DNA from: an uncultured Bacteroidota bacterium
GTDB taxonomy: Bacteria > Bacteroidota > Bacteroidia > Bacteroidales > 4484-276
Length of the DNA stretch: 11,402 nt
Direction of reading: 5' to 3'
NCBI GenBank assembly: GCA_903930725.1
Contig: CAIYZW010000524.1
Coordinates: forward strand, 1 to 11,402
This document shows, one piece after another, positions 5,205-11,402 of the stretch (within the stretch, counting starts at the first letter, position 1; every line of letters begins with the position of its first letter). The notes beneath the pieces are model-generated. The model was not told where the DNA came from and ran no database searches. It saw nothing but the letters and a program-made list of their open reading frames with translations. The translations under genes and the position numbers were made by a program.

Positions 5205-6728
5205 CTATTTCCCAGGTTCCATTTTCCCCTGAAGCACCTCCGCCAAAGGTACTTTCCTGATTTCTGACTCTACCCAGGCGGTGAAATCGAAAATGCGGAG
5301 GATTTGTTGTTCGAAGATGTCGGGGCGGATTTCGTCGAAAACGGCTTTTGCCTTTTCCCACTGGATATTGCGGTTGATGTTGGTTTGGGGTGGCTGGATT
5401 AAAAACCGGAATAAATACCGCTCGATTTTGTAGCCTTTGATGGTGCCGGATAAATCGCGTTTCATCGAACGGATTTCGTAGGTGATCACATCAAAATCGC
5501 CAAGTTTATACAGGATAATCAGGTTAACCAGCCGGATGGTGCGGTACAGCGGCAGAAATGAGAAATTCTTAACACCCATAAAAACCTGGTTCAGGAATTT
5601 ACGGGCTTTGTGAAACTCCGAAATCCCGAGGTAAACCAGCGAGGTATATAAACATAACTCCGTCTGGCGGACACGGTCGAGGTTGGATAATTTATCGTAC
5701 AACGAACTTTTGTATTGATTCATCAGGCTGAGGCAGGTATTAAAGTCGCCCCTGTCGAGGTGGGGGAATAATTCGTACTGGAAAGTGAGGCAGGTAAGAT
5801 TTAGCCTGAAATCGGCCGAAGCGCTTTCGAGTTTTTTGAGCTGTTCGATAAAATGGGTCATTTCGTCGTAATTGCGGATGCTGCGGAGGCTTTCCAAAAC
5901 GCCTTCGAGCACGTTGAGGTAATAAACCGGCGGGTTGCTCCACAGGTGTTTGTTGGCTTCAAAAAGCGTGTTCAGTTCATAATAGGAGCGGAGGGCGGAG
6001 TTGTAGTCGCCAACGCTGATGAGGTAGTTGGATTGAAAAAGCTGGTGAAGTTTGCGGATTTCGAAGTTTTCGAGATTTTGGGAGGCAATCATACTTAATT
6101 CGCTAAATACGAGGTCGTTTAATTCGTTTTTTTGCTGTTGCGACCGCGGGTGGCCTTTATAAATAATCCGGTGTTTCAGGATTTCGAAAAGCGAGGATTG
6201 TTCGTTGATTTTCCGGATATATTTTAACGATTCGTTGATTTTAAACTGCTTTTGCAGCAGGTCTTTTTCGGTAAGATGCGGAAAACCCAGCGCCAGGAGG
6301 TATTCCAGCTCGAGGCGTGATGCAAAAAGCAGGGCGTAGTAGTTTTCGTACTTTTCGGCGCGCAGCATCACCTCATCGAGCAGCTCAAAACATTCGTCGA
6401 ACAACGATTTTTCGTACAGCACGCGAGCCTTTAAAATCTTATTAAACAAATCGTAAAAGCTGTCCTGTTCCTGCCGCAGTTGGAGCATGGTTTCCAGAAT
6501 CAGCCCGAACAGATATTTTACGGCGGTTTCGAACGAGGCTGCGGGTAGTTCGGCCATGAACTTTTCGCGCAAGCCAGCAACGGGAAGCGTACCGTTTTTT
6601 TCGATGATTTCGTAAAGCACCAGATAATTTGGTTTGTTCGCGGTCTGGCATGCCTGTGCACGGAATGTCCGCTTTTCGGATAAAGTCATCGAACTAACCA
6701 GCAAAACCAACGATTGTATTTGAGCCAT
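5205..6728 (-). CDS. All-helical TPR-like protein of unknown function
   Basis: A 507-residue protein with no signal peptide or membrane segment. It is predominantly alpha-helical, with many repeated helix pairs of TPR flavour, for example ILKARVLYEKSLFDECFELLDEVMLRAEKYENYYALL, and YLISVGDYNSALRSYYELNTLF. The N-terminus (IQSLVLLVSSMTLSEKRTFRAQA) resembles a motif I recall from uncharacterised Bacteroidota TPR-like proteins of about 500 residues that begin with an IxxLxxSLSKSEKRYFKL-type stretch; the recollection cannot be checked here. No catalytic motif is visible, so a protein-protein scaffold role is the most that can be inferred. The ATG at 6728 is preferred over an in-frame TTG at 6767, which would add 13 residues coming from the intergenic 14-bp repeat. 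It stands alone, convergent with the HxlR gene, and its promoter was not recognised. Confidence 0.8.
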   Translation of the reverse strand: MAQIQSLVLLVSSMTLSEKRTFRAQACQTANKPNYLVLYEIIEKNGTLPVAGLREKFMAELPAASFETAVKYLFGLILETMLQLRQEQDSFYDLFNKILKARVLYEKSLFDECFELLDEVMLRAEKYENYYALLFASRLELEYLLALGFPHLTEKDLLQKQFKINESLKYIRKINEQSSLFEILKHRIIYKGHPRSQQQKNELNDLVFSELSMIASQNLENFEIRKLHQLFQSNYLISVGDYNSALRSYYELNTLFEANKHLWSNPPVYYLNVLEGVLESLRSIRNYDEMTHFIEQLKKLESASADFRLNLTCLTFQYELFPHLDRGDFNTCLSLMNQYKSSLYDKLSNLDRVRQTELCLYTSLVYLGISEFHKARKFLNQVFMGVKNFSFLPLYRTIRLVNLIILYKLGDFDVITYEIRSMKRDLSGTIKGYKIERYLFRFLIQPPQTNINRNIQWEKAKAVFDEIRPDIFEQQILRIFDFTAWVESEIRKVPLAEVLQGKMEPGK

Positions 6729-6751
6729 AACGGTGGAGTTAATTTTAAAGA

Positions 6752-6789
6752 AAATCTCAAAATTCAAATCTCAAAATTCAAATCTCAAA
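6752..6789. repeat. 14-bp direct tandem repeat, 2.7 copies
   Basis: The unit AAATCTCAAAATTC occurs at 6752-6765 and 6766-6779, with a third partial copy (AAATCTCAAA) at 6780-6789. Copies one and two are identical. It lies just upstream of the TPR-like start codon, within what would be its leader or promoter. Confidence 0.85.
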
Positions 6790-6794
6790 TCACG

Positions 6795-6823
6795 AAGCGC
6801 AGAGCGCAGAGCGCTTAGCGCTT
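6795..6823. repeat. 7-bp direct repeats forming a GC-rich hairpin
   Basis: GCGCAGA is repeated at 6797-6803 and 6804-6810, then GCGCTTA at 6811-6817 and 6818-6824. The two types are near reverse complements, so 6795-6807 can pair with 6811-6823: a 13-bp stem with two mismatched pairs and the loop AGA. It is markedly G+C-rich against an A+T-rich surround. No T-run follows on either strand, so it is not a standard terminator. Confidence 0.8.
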
Positions 6824-7041
6824 AGCGACTTTCTAAAATCTTAAAAACAGCGTGCATTATCACGACTGATTTAGGCTTTCGGATTCATTAAAAATATAGT
6901 TTCTAAATAGCATTCAGAATTGTTATTTCAAGTAAATAAATGGTGTTTTTAGAATTTGATACTAATATAACAATCAATCATTTAAAACTAATTTATGATA
7001 AAGGCACCCGTTTTTCGATTACAAATTTACCATCATTTTTG

Positions 7042-7073
7042 TTTGTTCTTACATTCATTTACAAATATTTTTG
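7042..7073 (+). promoter_or_regulatory. Bacteroidota-type promoter of the ribokinase-SusCD operon
   Basis: A -33 TTTG (7042-7045, with another TTTG at 7038-7041) and a -7 TATTTTTG (7066-7073) are separated by 20 nt, which fits the Bacteroidota primary-sigma consensus TTTG / TAnnTTTG. Transcription would start near 7080, giving a leader of about 18 nt before the ATG at 7098. No regulator-binding dyad was noticed nearby. Confidence 0.65.
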
Positions 7074-7097
7074 TTGGATAAATTAAATTGAGGCTCA

Positions 7098-8036
7098 ATG
7101 CAAGCAAAAAAATTAGTTGTTGTAGGAAGCTGCAACACGGATATGGTGATTAAAGCCGACAGGCTTCCGGTACCCGGCGAAACCATCCTGGGTGGAACAT
7201 TTTTTATGAATCCCGGCGGAAAAGGGGCTAATCAGGCGGTAGCTGCTGCCCGGATGGGCGGTGTGGTAACACTGATTTCAAAAACCGGAAATGATGTTTT
7301 CGGGAAACAATCGGTGATGTTGTATAAATCGGAAAACATAAAAACCGATTTTATCTTTTCCGACCCAAACCAGCCTTCGGGCGTAGCTCTGATTACGGTT
7401 GATTCGCATGGCGAAAACTGCATCGTTGTTGCTTCGGGGGCAAATGCTTCCCTAAGTCCGGCCGACATCAACAAAGCAAAAGCCGAAATCGAAAGCAGCG
7501 ACCTGGTGCTGATGCAGCTCGAAATTCCGCTCGAAACTGTGGAATATGTGGCCGAAATGGCGACCAACAAAGGGATAAAAGTCATCTTAAACCCAGCGCC
7601 GGCAAGGGCTTTGTCGCCACAGTTGCTCAAAAATCTTTACATCATCATTCCCAATAAAACCGAAGCCGAAATCCTTTCGGGCATCAAAGTTACCGATGTA
7701 GAATCAGCACAAAGAGCGGCCGACATCATCAGCGAAAAAGGTGTGGACATCGTGGTGATTACGCTGGGTTCGCAGGGTGCGCTTATCAAAGAGCGCGACA
7801 CCTATCATTTTGTAGAAGCGTTTAAGGTGGAAACGCTTGATACCACGGCTGCCGGCGACGCTTTTTGCGGATCGTTCTGTGTTGGCCTTTCCGAGGGAAA
7901 AACCATTCTCGAATCCGTTCAGATGGCTGCCCGCGCCGCTGCGCTCACCGTTACCCGCATGGGTGCTCAAGGCTCCATTCCTTTTCGTTCCGAACTTTCA
8001 TCATTTGATTTTGAACAACAAAAAACATCAAAATGA
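7098..8036 (+). CDS. rbsK: Ribokinase (PfkB family)
   Basis: A 312-residue sugar kinase of the PfkB family, cytosolic, expected to phosphorylate D-ribose to ribose 5-phosphate with ATP for entry into the pentose phosphate pathway. The N-terminal substrate region reads VVVGSCNTDMVIKADRLPVPGET, typical of ribokinases, with the glycine-rich PGGKGANQA at residues 39-47. The C-terminal signature DTTAAGDAF is at 248-256 with Asp254 as catalytic base; DTTAAG replaces the commoner DTxGAG. NPAPA (near 170) and PNKTEAE (near 185) are further ribokinase landmarks. Length is normal. Its TGA overlaps the ATG of the SusC gene by four bases (ATGA), so the two are very probably translationally coupled. Ribose is the best substrate guess; ribokinase-like members using other furanoses or nucleosides cannot be excluded. 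Confidence 0.92.
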   Translation: MQAKKLVVVGSCNTDMVIKADRLPVPGETILGGTFFMNPGGKGANQAVAAARMGGVVTLISKTGNDVFGKQSVMLYKSENIKTDFIFSDPNQPSGVALITVDSHGENCIVVASGANASLSPADINKAKAEIESSDLVLMQLEIPLETVEYVAEMATNKGIKVILNPAPARALSPQLLKNLYIIIPNKTEAEILSGIKVTDVESAQRAADIISEKGVDIVVITLGSQGALIKERDTYHFVEAFKVETLDTTAAGDAFCGSFCVGLSEGKTILESVQMAARAAALTVTRMGAQGSIPFRSELSSFDFEQQKTSK

Positions 8037-10987
8037 AAACAAATGAACTTTTTGATAAAATGAAATCAGGCTGGTTTGCCATGTTTATGATTTCGATGGT
8101 TATTTTTATGGCAAATGCTGTGGTTGCGCAGGAAGCAACGGTTCAAAAAATCACCGGTCAGGTTAGTGATGTTGATGCCGGCGATGGTATTCCAGGAGTA
8201 AGCGTTTACATCAAAGGAACGCAAACTGGCTCCACTACCGATATAAACGGCAACTTCGCCATAAACGCACCCAAAGGAGCAGCGCTTGTTTTTACGATGG
8301 TGGGTTTCGAAAAACAGGAAATCCTTGTCGAAAACCAGACGGCCATCAATGTTCGACTTAAAATTGCGGTAACCTCGCTTGATGAGGTTGTTGTGATCGG
8401 TTATGGAATTACCACCAAAAAGGAGGTTACAGGCTCCATTGCCACCGTTAAAGAAGGCGATTTTAACCGTGGAACTTACACCAGTCCGATGGGACTTTTG
8501 CAAGGTAAAGTTGCCGGCCTTAGCATTGTTAATACCGATGGCGGCGATCCACAGGCAGGTTACGAAATTATTCTGCGCGGCACCAACACGCTTACTTCCG
8601 GTCAGGGGCCGCTTATTATTGTTGATGGCGTTGCAGGCGTTGATTTAAAAAATGTAAGCCCCGAAGAAGTCGAATCAATTGATGTTTTAAAAGATGGCTC
8701 GGCTGCCGCGATTTATGGAACACGCGGCTCGAACGGGGTTATCATCGTCACTACAAAACGCGCCAAAGCCGGACTGAGCAAGGTTGAATATTCCGGAAAA
8801 CTTTCGGCACAGGTTGCGCCCCGTGGCGTTGAAAACCTTACTGCCGATGAGTTTATTTCGGCCATCAATCTTTATGCACCCGACAAAATTGTAAATATCT
8901 ACGACGACGATGTTAACTGGTTTAAAGAAGTAACCCGCGATATGCCTTTCAGCCAGCAGCACAACCTGGCCATTACCGGAGGTAACGAAACATTTTCGCA
9001 TCGCACCACTTTTTTTGCCGATATGGCCAACGGCCTTTTAAGAGATAACGAATCGAACAAATTTCTGGTAAAAACCAATATTTCGCAAAAGGTGTTGGGC
9101 AATATTCTTACCCTCGATTACAATCTTCTTTATGGTTCCAGAAAATACAGCCCGGCAAATTATGATATTTTTTACCAGGCCTTTATCCGGAATCCTACCA
9201 GCCCGGTTTACGACCCGTCAAACACCTATTCCGGCGGTTATACTTACCTCGAAGGTGTTGATTATTACAATCCCGTAGCAATGCTCAACGAGCGCTTCCG
9301 CGAAGGAAAATCCAACGACGCATCCGGAAATATCAGGGCAACGCTGCGATTATCAAAATCGCTCAATTGGTCAAATTTGCTTTCGTACGAGTTGTCGGAC
9401 TGGGAAGAAATGACTTACTGGAGCAAATATTATCCCAGCAGGATAGGCCGCGGAGGTGTTGCCGAAATTGACAACGGAAAGCGCGACAATCAGCAGTTTG
9501 AGAGTACCATTAATTATTCAAAAACATTTGGGAAAAGCAATTTGCAGGCACTTGGCGGATATACTTTCCAGCAAATTGAAAGCTACGATTCGTACATGCT
9601 CAATTCGGGTTTCGACTCCGACATTTACGGAGTTAACAACATCGGAGCAGGAACAGCACTTGGGGAGGGGACAGCCGAAATGGGGTCTTACAAGAGCCAG
9701 AGTAGGCTGATTTCTTTTTTTGGCCGCGTGATGTATAATTTTGACGAGCGTTTCCTTGGCTCGGCTTCACTTCGCCGTGAAGGGTCATCGCGTTTTGGCG
9801 AGAACAATAAATGGGGCTGGTTTCCATCGGCAAGTTTTGGATGGCGCATCAACCGTGAGGCTTTTATGAAAAACCTTCACTGGGTAAACGATCTTAAACT
9901 CAGGGTTGGCTACGGCGTTACCGGAAATCAGGATTTTGCCAATTATAAATCGCTTACTCTGATGGGCAGAGCCGGCAAGTTTTTTTATAACGGCGAATGG
10001 ATCAACACGTACCAGCCGGTTTCTAATCCAAATCCAAATCTGAGATGGGAAAAGAAACAGGAACTTAACGGCGGTTTTGACTTTGCATTTTTAAAAGGCA
10101 GAGTAGGCGGCGCTGTTGATTTGTATTACCGCTGGAGCACCGACCTGCTTTATACTTACACTGTTTCGGTACCGCCTTATCTCACCGACCAGTTTTATAC
10201 CAACGTTGGAACCGTGAGCAACCAGGGCATCGAAATAACTTTAAACGGTGTCCCGGTTAAAAACGAAAACCTCGTTTGGACGAGTACCCTCACTTTCAGC
10301 AAAAACGCAAACAAACTGGTGAAGTTTTCGAATGATGAATTTACAAGCACCTATCTCGAAATAGGCTGGCTTGGTGGCGCTTTCCCGCTTAACAGCCAGC
10401 GTTTGGAAGAAGGAAAATCCATCGGAACATTTTATGGCCCGGTTTGGCTCGGACTTGATGAAACAGGGCATGATAAGTTTAAAAACCAGGATCCGGTTGG
10501 CCGTGTCAGTCCCGACAAATGGGAGGCCATCGGCAATGCAAATCCAAAATTTATGCTGGGTTGGAGCAATACTTTTACCCACAAAAACTGGGATCTCAAT
10601 TTTGCGCTGCGTTCGCAAATCGGAGGCAAAGTGCTCAACATGTACCGCCTCTATTACGAAAACTGGCAAAGCCTTGGCCGGAATATTGTCCACACACAGA
10701 TCGAAACACCCGAATTTATTGGGAACGGGCAATATTCGTCCAAATATATCGAAGACGCAACATTCCTGAAATTAGATAACATTTCGCTGGGATATAATTT
10801 CCCGCAGGTGAGCAAATACATCTCCAGCCTGAGGCTTTATGCCACGGCGCAAAATGTTTTCTGCCTCACAAGCTACAAAGGAATGGATCCCGAAGTCAGC
10901 CTGAGTGGCCTTGCCCCCGGGATTGAGTACCTCTATTATTATCCCAACACTACTGCAATAACTTTAGGATTGAATGTTTCATTTTAA
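8033..10987 (+). CDS. SusC/RagA family TonB-linked outer-membrane transporter
   Basis: A 984-residue TonB-dependent transporter. A signal peptide covers about residues 1-33 (hydrophobic core FAMFMISMVIFMANAVVA, cleavage near VVAQ). Residues about 39-111 form the carboxypeptidase-regulatory-like domain (KITGQVSD...GIPGVSVYIKGT...TDINGNFAI). A TonB-box-like DEVVVIGYG follows at 117-125, then the plug domain ending in the SusC hallmark GSAAAIYGTRGSNGVIIVTTKR (222-243). The remainder is the 22-strand barrel, closing with TLGLNVSF and a terminal Phe, the usual outer-membrane sorting end. There is no N-terminal STN domain, so it is not of the FecA-like signalling type. The start at 8033 overlaps the ribokinase stop; Met10 (8060) is an alternative start with the same signal peptide. 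A SusD gene follows after 19 bp. Position after ribokinase suggests import of ribose, nucleosides or ribose-containing polymers; that is inference. Confidence 0.95.
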   Translation: MKTNELFDKMKSGWFAMFMISMVIFMANAVVAQEATVQKITGQVSDVDAGDGIPGVSVYIKGTQTGSTTDINGNFAINAPKGAALVFTMVGFEKQEILVENQTAINVRLKIAVTSLDEVVVIGYGITTKKEVTGSIATVKEGDFNRGTYTSPMGLLQGKVAGLSIVNTDGGDPQAGYEIILRGTNTLTSGQGPLIIVDGVAGVDLKNVSPEEVESIDVLKDGSAAAIYGTRGSNGVIIVTTKRAKAGLSKVEYSGKLSAQVAPRGVENLTADEFISAINLYAPDKIVNIYDDDVNWFKEVTRDMPFSQQHNLAITGGNETFSHRTTFFADMANGLLRDNESNKFLVKTNISQKVLGNILTLDYNLLYGSRKYSPANYDIFYQAFIRNPTSPVYDPSNTYSGGYTYLEGVDYYNPVAMLNERFREGKSNDASGNIRATLRLSKSLNWSNLLSYELSDWEEMTYWSKYYPSRIGRGGVAEIDNGKRDNQQFESTINYSKTFGKSNLQALGGYTFQQIESYDSYMLNSGFDSDIYGVNNIGAGTALGEGTAEMGSYKSQSRLISFFGRVMYNFDERFLGSASLRREGSSRFGENNKWGWFPSASFGWRINREAFMKNLHWVNDLKLRVGYGVTGNQDFANYKSLTLMGRAGKFFYNGEWINTYQPVSNPNPNLRWEKKQELNGGFDFAFLKGRVGGAVDLYYRWSTDLLYTYTVSVPPYLTDQFYTNVGTVSNQGIEITLNGVPVKNENLVWTSTLTFSKNANKLVKFSNDEFTSTYLEIGWLGGAFPLNSQRLEEGKSIGTFYGPVWLGLDETGHDKFKNQDPVGRVSPDKWEAIGNANPKFMLGWSNTFTHKNWDLNFALRSQIGGKVLNMYRLYYENWQSLGRNIVHTQIETPEFIGNGQYSSKYIEDATFLKLDNISLGYNFPQVSKYISSLRLYATAQNVFCLTSYKGMDPEVSLSGLAPGIEYLYYYPNTTAITLGLNVSF

Positions 10988-11006
10988 TTTTTAATCCATC
11001 TTAGCT

Positions 11007-11402
11007 ATGAAAAAGATATTTAAATCAATAATGATAATGGCAGCAACAATGATGCTTGCCGTAACTTCGTGCACCGACCTTGATGAAGTAGTTTATTCGG
11101 ATATTCCGCTCAACGATTTTTTCCATACCGAAAAAGATGTGCTGATGAATGCCGGGCGCGCCTACACCAAACTGCAGCGTTACCCCGAGGAGTTCAGCCT
11201 TTGGAGCCTTACCGAACTGGCTTCCGACGAAATGGTTGCACCAGGTCGTGATGATGGTTTTGTGTGGGACAATGGCCGCTGGGACGAAATCCAGAAACAC
11301 CAACTAAGTCCGACCAACAAAATCCTGACTTATGCCTGGAATTCGGTATTCGAGGGCATCAGCGCCTGCAACGAAGTGATTTACGAAACCGAGGAATCAT
11401 CC
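11007..11402 (+). CDS. SusD/RagB family nutrient-binding outer-membrane lipoprotein (3' partial)
   Basis: The first 132 codons of a SusD-type lipoprotein; the frame is still open at the window end (a full member has about 450-600 residues). Residues 1-21 are a lipoprotein signal peptide (MKKIFKSIMIMAATMMLAVTS) with the lipobox VTSC and the lipidated Cys22. The next residues TDLDEVVYSDIPLNDFFHTEKDV are typical of SusD N-termini, as is the helix with NAGRAYTKLQRY and the later AWNSVFEGISACNEVIYE, which belongs to the TPR-like scaffold. SusD proteins sit on the cell surface as a lid over SusC and capture the substrate. It starts 19 bp after the SusC stop codon, so the pair belongs to one operon with the ribokinase. 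Confidence 0.93.
   Translation, partial: MKKIFKSIMIMAATMMLAVTSCTDLDEVVYSDIPLNDFFHTEKDVLMNAGRAYTKLQRYPEEFSLWSLTELASDEMVAPGRDDGFVWDNGRWDEIQKHQLSPTNKILTYAWNSVFEGISACNEVIYETEESS

Larger units (their letters stand above)
6729..7097. other. 369-bp intergenic region between divergent TPR-like gene and ribokinase
   Basis: This A+T-rich gap holds three things described separately: a 14-bp tandem repeat, a 7-bp repeat block with a hairpin, and a rightward promoter before the ribokinase gene. On the minus strand TAAATTTG (7029-7022) also fits a -7 box but lies about 290 bp from the leftward gene and has no -33 partner. The stretch 6831-7021 shows no open frame, RNA gene or further repeat that I can support. 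Confidence 0.7.

Noticed and set aside
6729..6767. TTG start of the TPR-like protein at 6767
   Set aside because: The added residues come from the 14-bp repeat and leader; the ATG at 6728 fits the family-like N-terminus better.
7232..7630. 132-codon open frame antisense to the ribokinase gene
   Set aside because: It mirrors the ribokinase reading frame and has no domain or start signal of its own.
10241..10732. 163-codon open frame antisense to the SusC gene
   Set aside because: It lies inside a clearly coding barrel gene, has no recognisable protein features, and is a by-product of that gene's codon use.

Overview
The window looks like a chromosomal piece of a free-living or environmental member of the Bacteroidota, probably near Bacteroidales/Marinilabiliales; that placement is my inference from gene families and not from a marker gene. 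Three things support the phylum: a type IX secretion (T9SS) cargo with a gliding-motility-associated C-terminal domain next to a PorP/SprF-like protein, a SusC/SusD outer-membrane pair, and promoter-like boxes of the Bacteroidota TAnnTTTG type. I saw no tRNA, rRNA, CRISPR array, transposase or phage gene.

Left part (1-2313, + strand): the 3' end of a large secreted adhesin-like protein built from four tandem 70-residue Ig-like units, a SprB-like segment and a type B T9SS sorting domain, followed 4 bp later by a PorP/SprF-family outer-membrane protein. They look like a cargo/partner pair.

Middle part (2350-5108): on the minus strand an SPL-family radical SAM protein stands downstream of a compact NmrA-like reductase / SnoaL-like protein operon. 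A probable rho-independent terminator separates the two. The operon is transcribed away from a divergent HxlR-family regulator. The 131-bp gap between the divergent genes holds a 38-bp near-perfect palindrome (17 of 19 pairs), the obvious operator candidate. This is a self-contained, probably redox- or electrophile-responsive module.

Next (5205-6728, minus strand) is a 507-residue all-helical, TPR-like cytosolic protein of unknown function. Upstream of it is a 369-bp intergenic region with a 14-bp tandem repeat, a 7-bp repeat block that folds into a hairpin, and a good Bacteroidota promoter reading rightward.

Right part (7098-11402, + strand): ribokinase, then a SusC/RagA TonB-dependent transporter whose ATG overlaps the ribokinase stop codon (ATGA), then the first 132 codons of a SusD/RagB lipoprotein cut by the window edge. 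Together they suggest a ribose or nucleoside uptake locus: SusD captures and SusC imports ribose-containing material at the outer membrane, and ribokinase phosphorylates the sugar in the cytoplasm. Most gene families here are known. The less ordinary points are the HxlR operator module, the ribokinase-SusC translational coupling, the exact-period repeats with a glycosylation-type motif in each unit, and the composite intergenic repeat.
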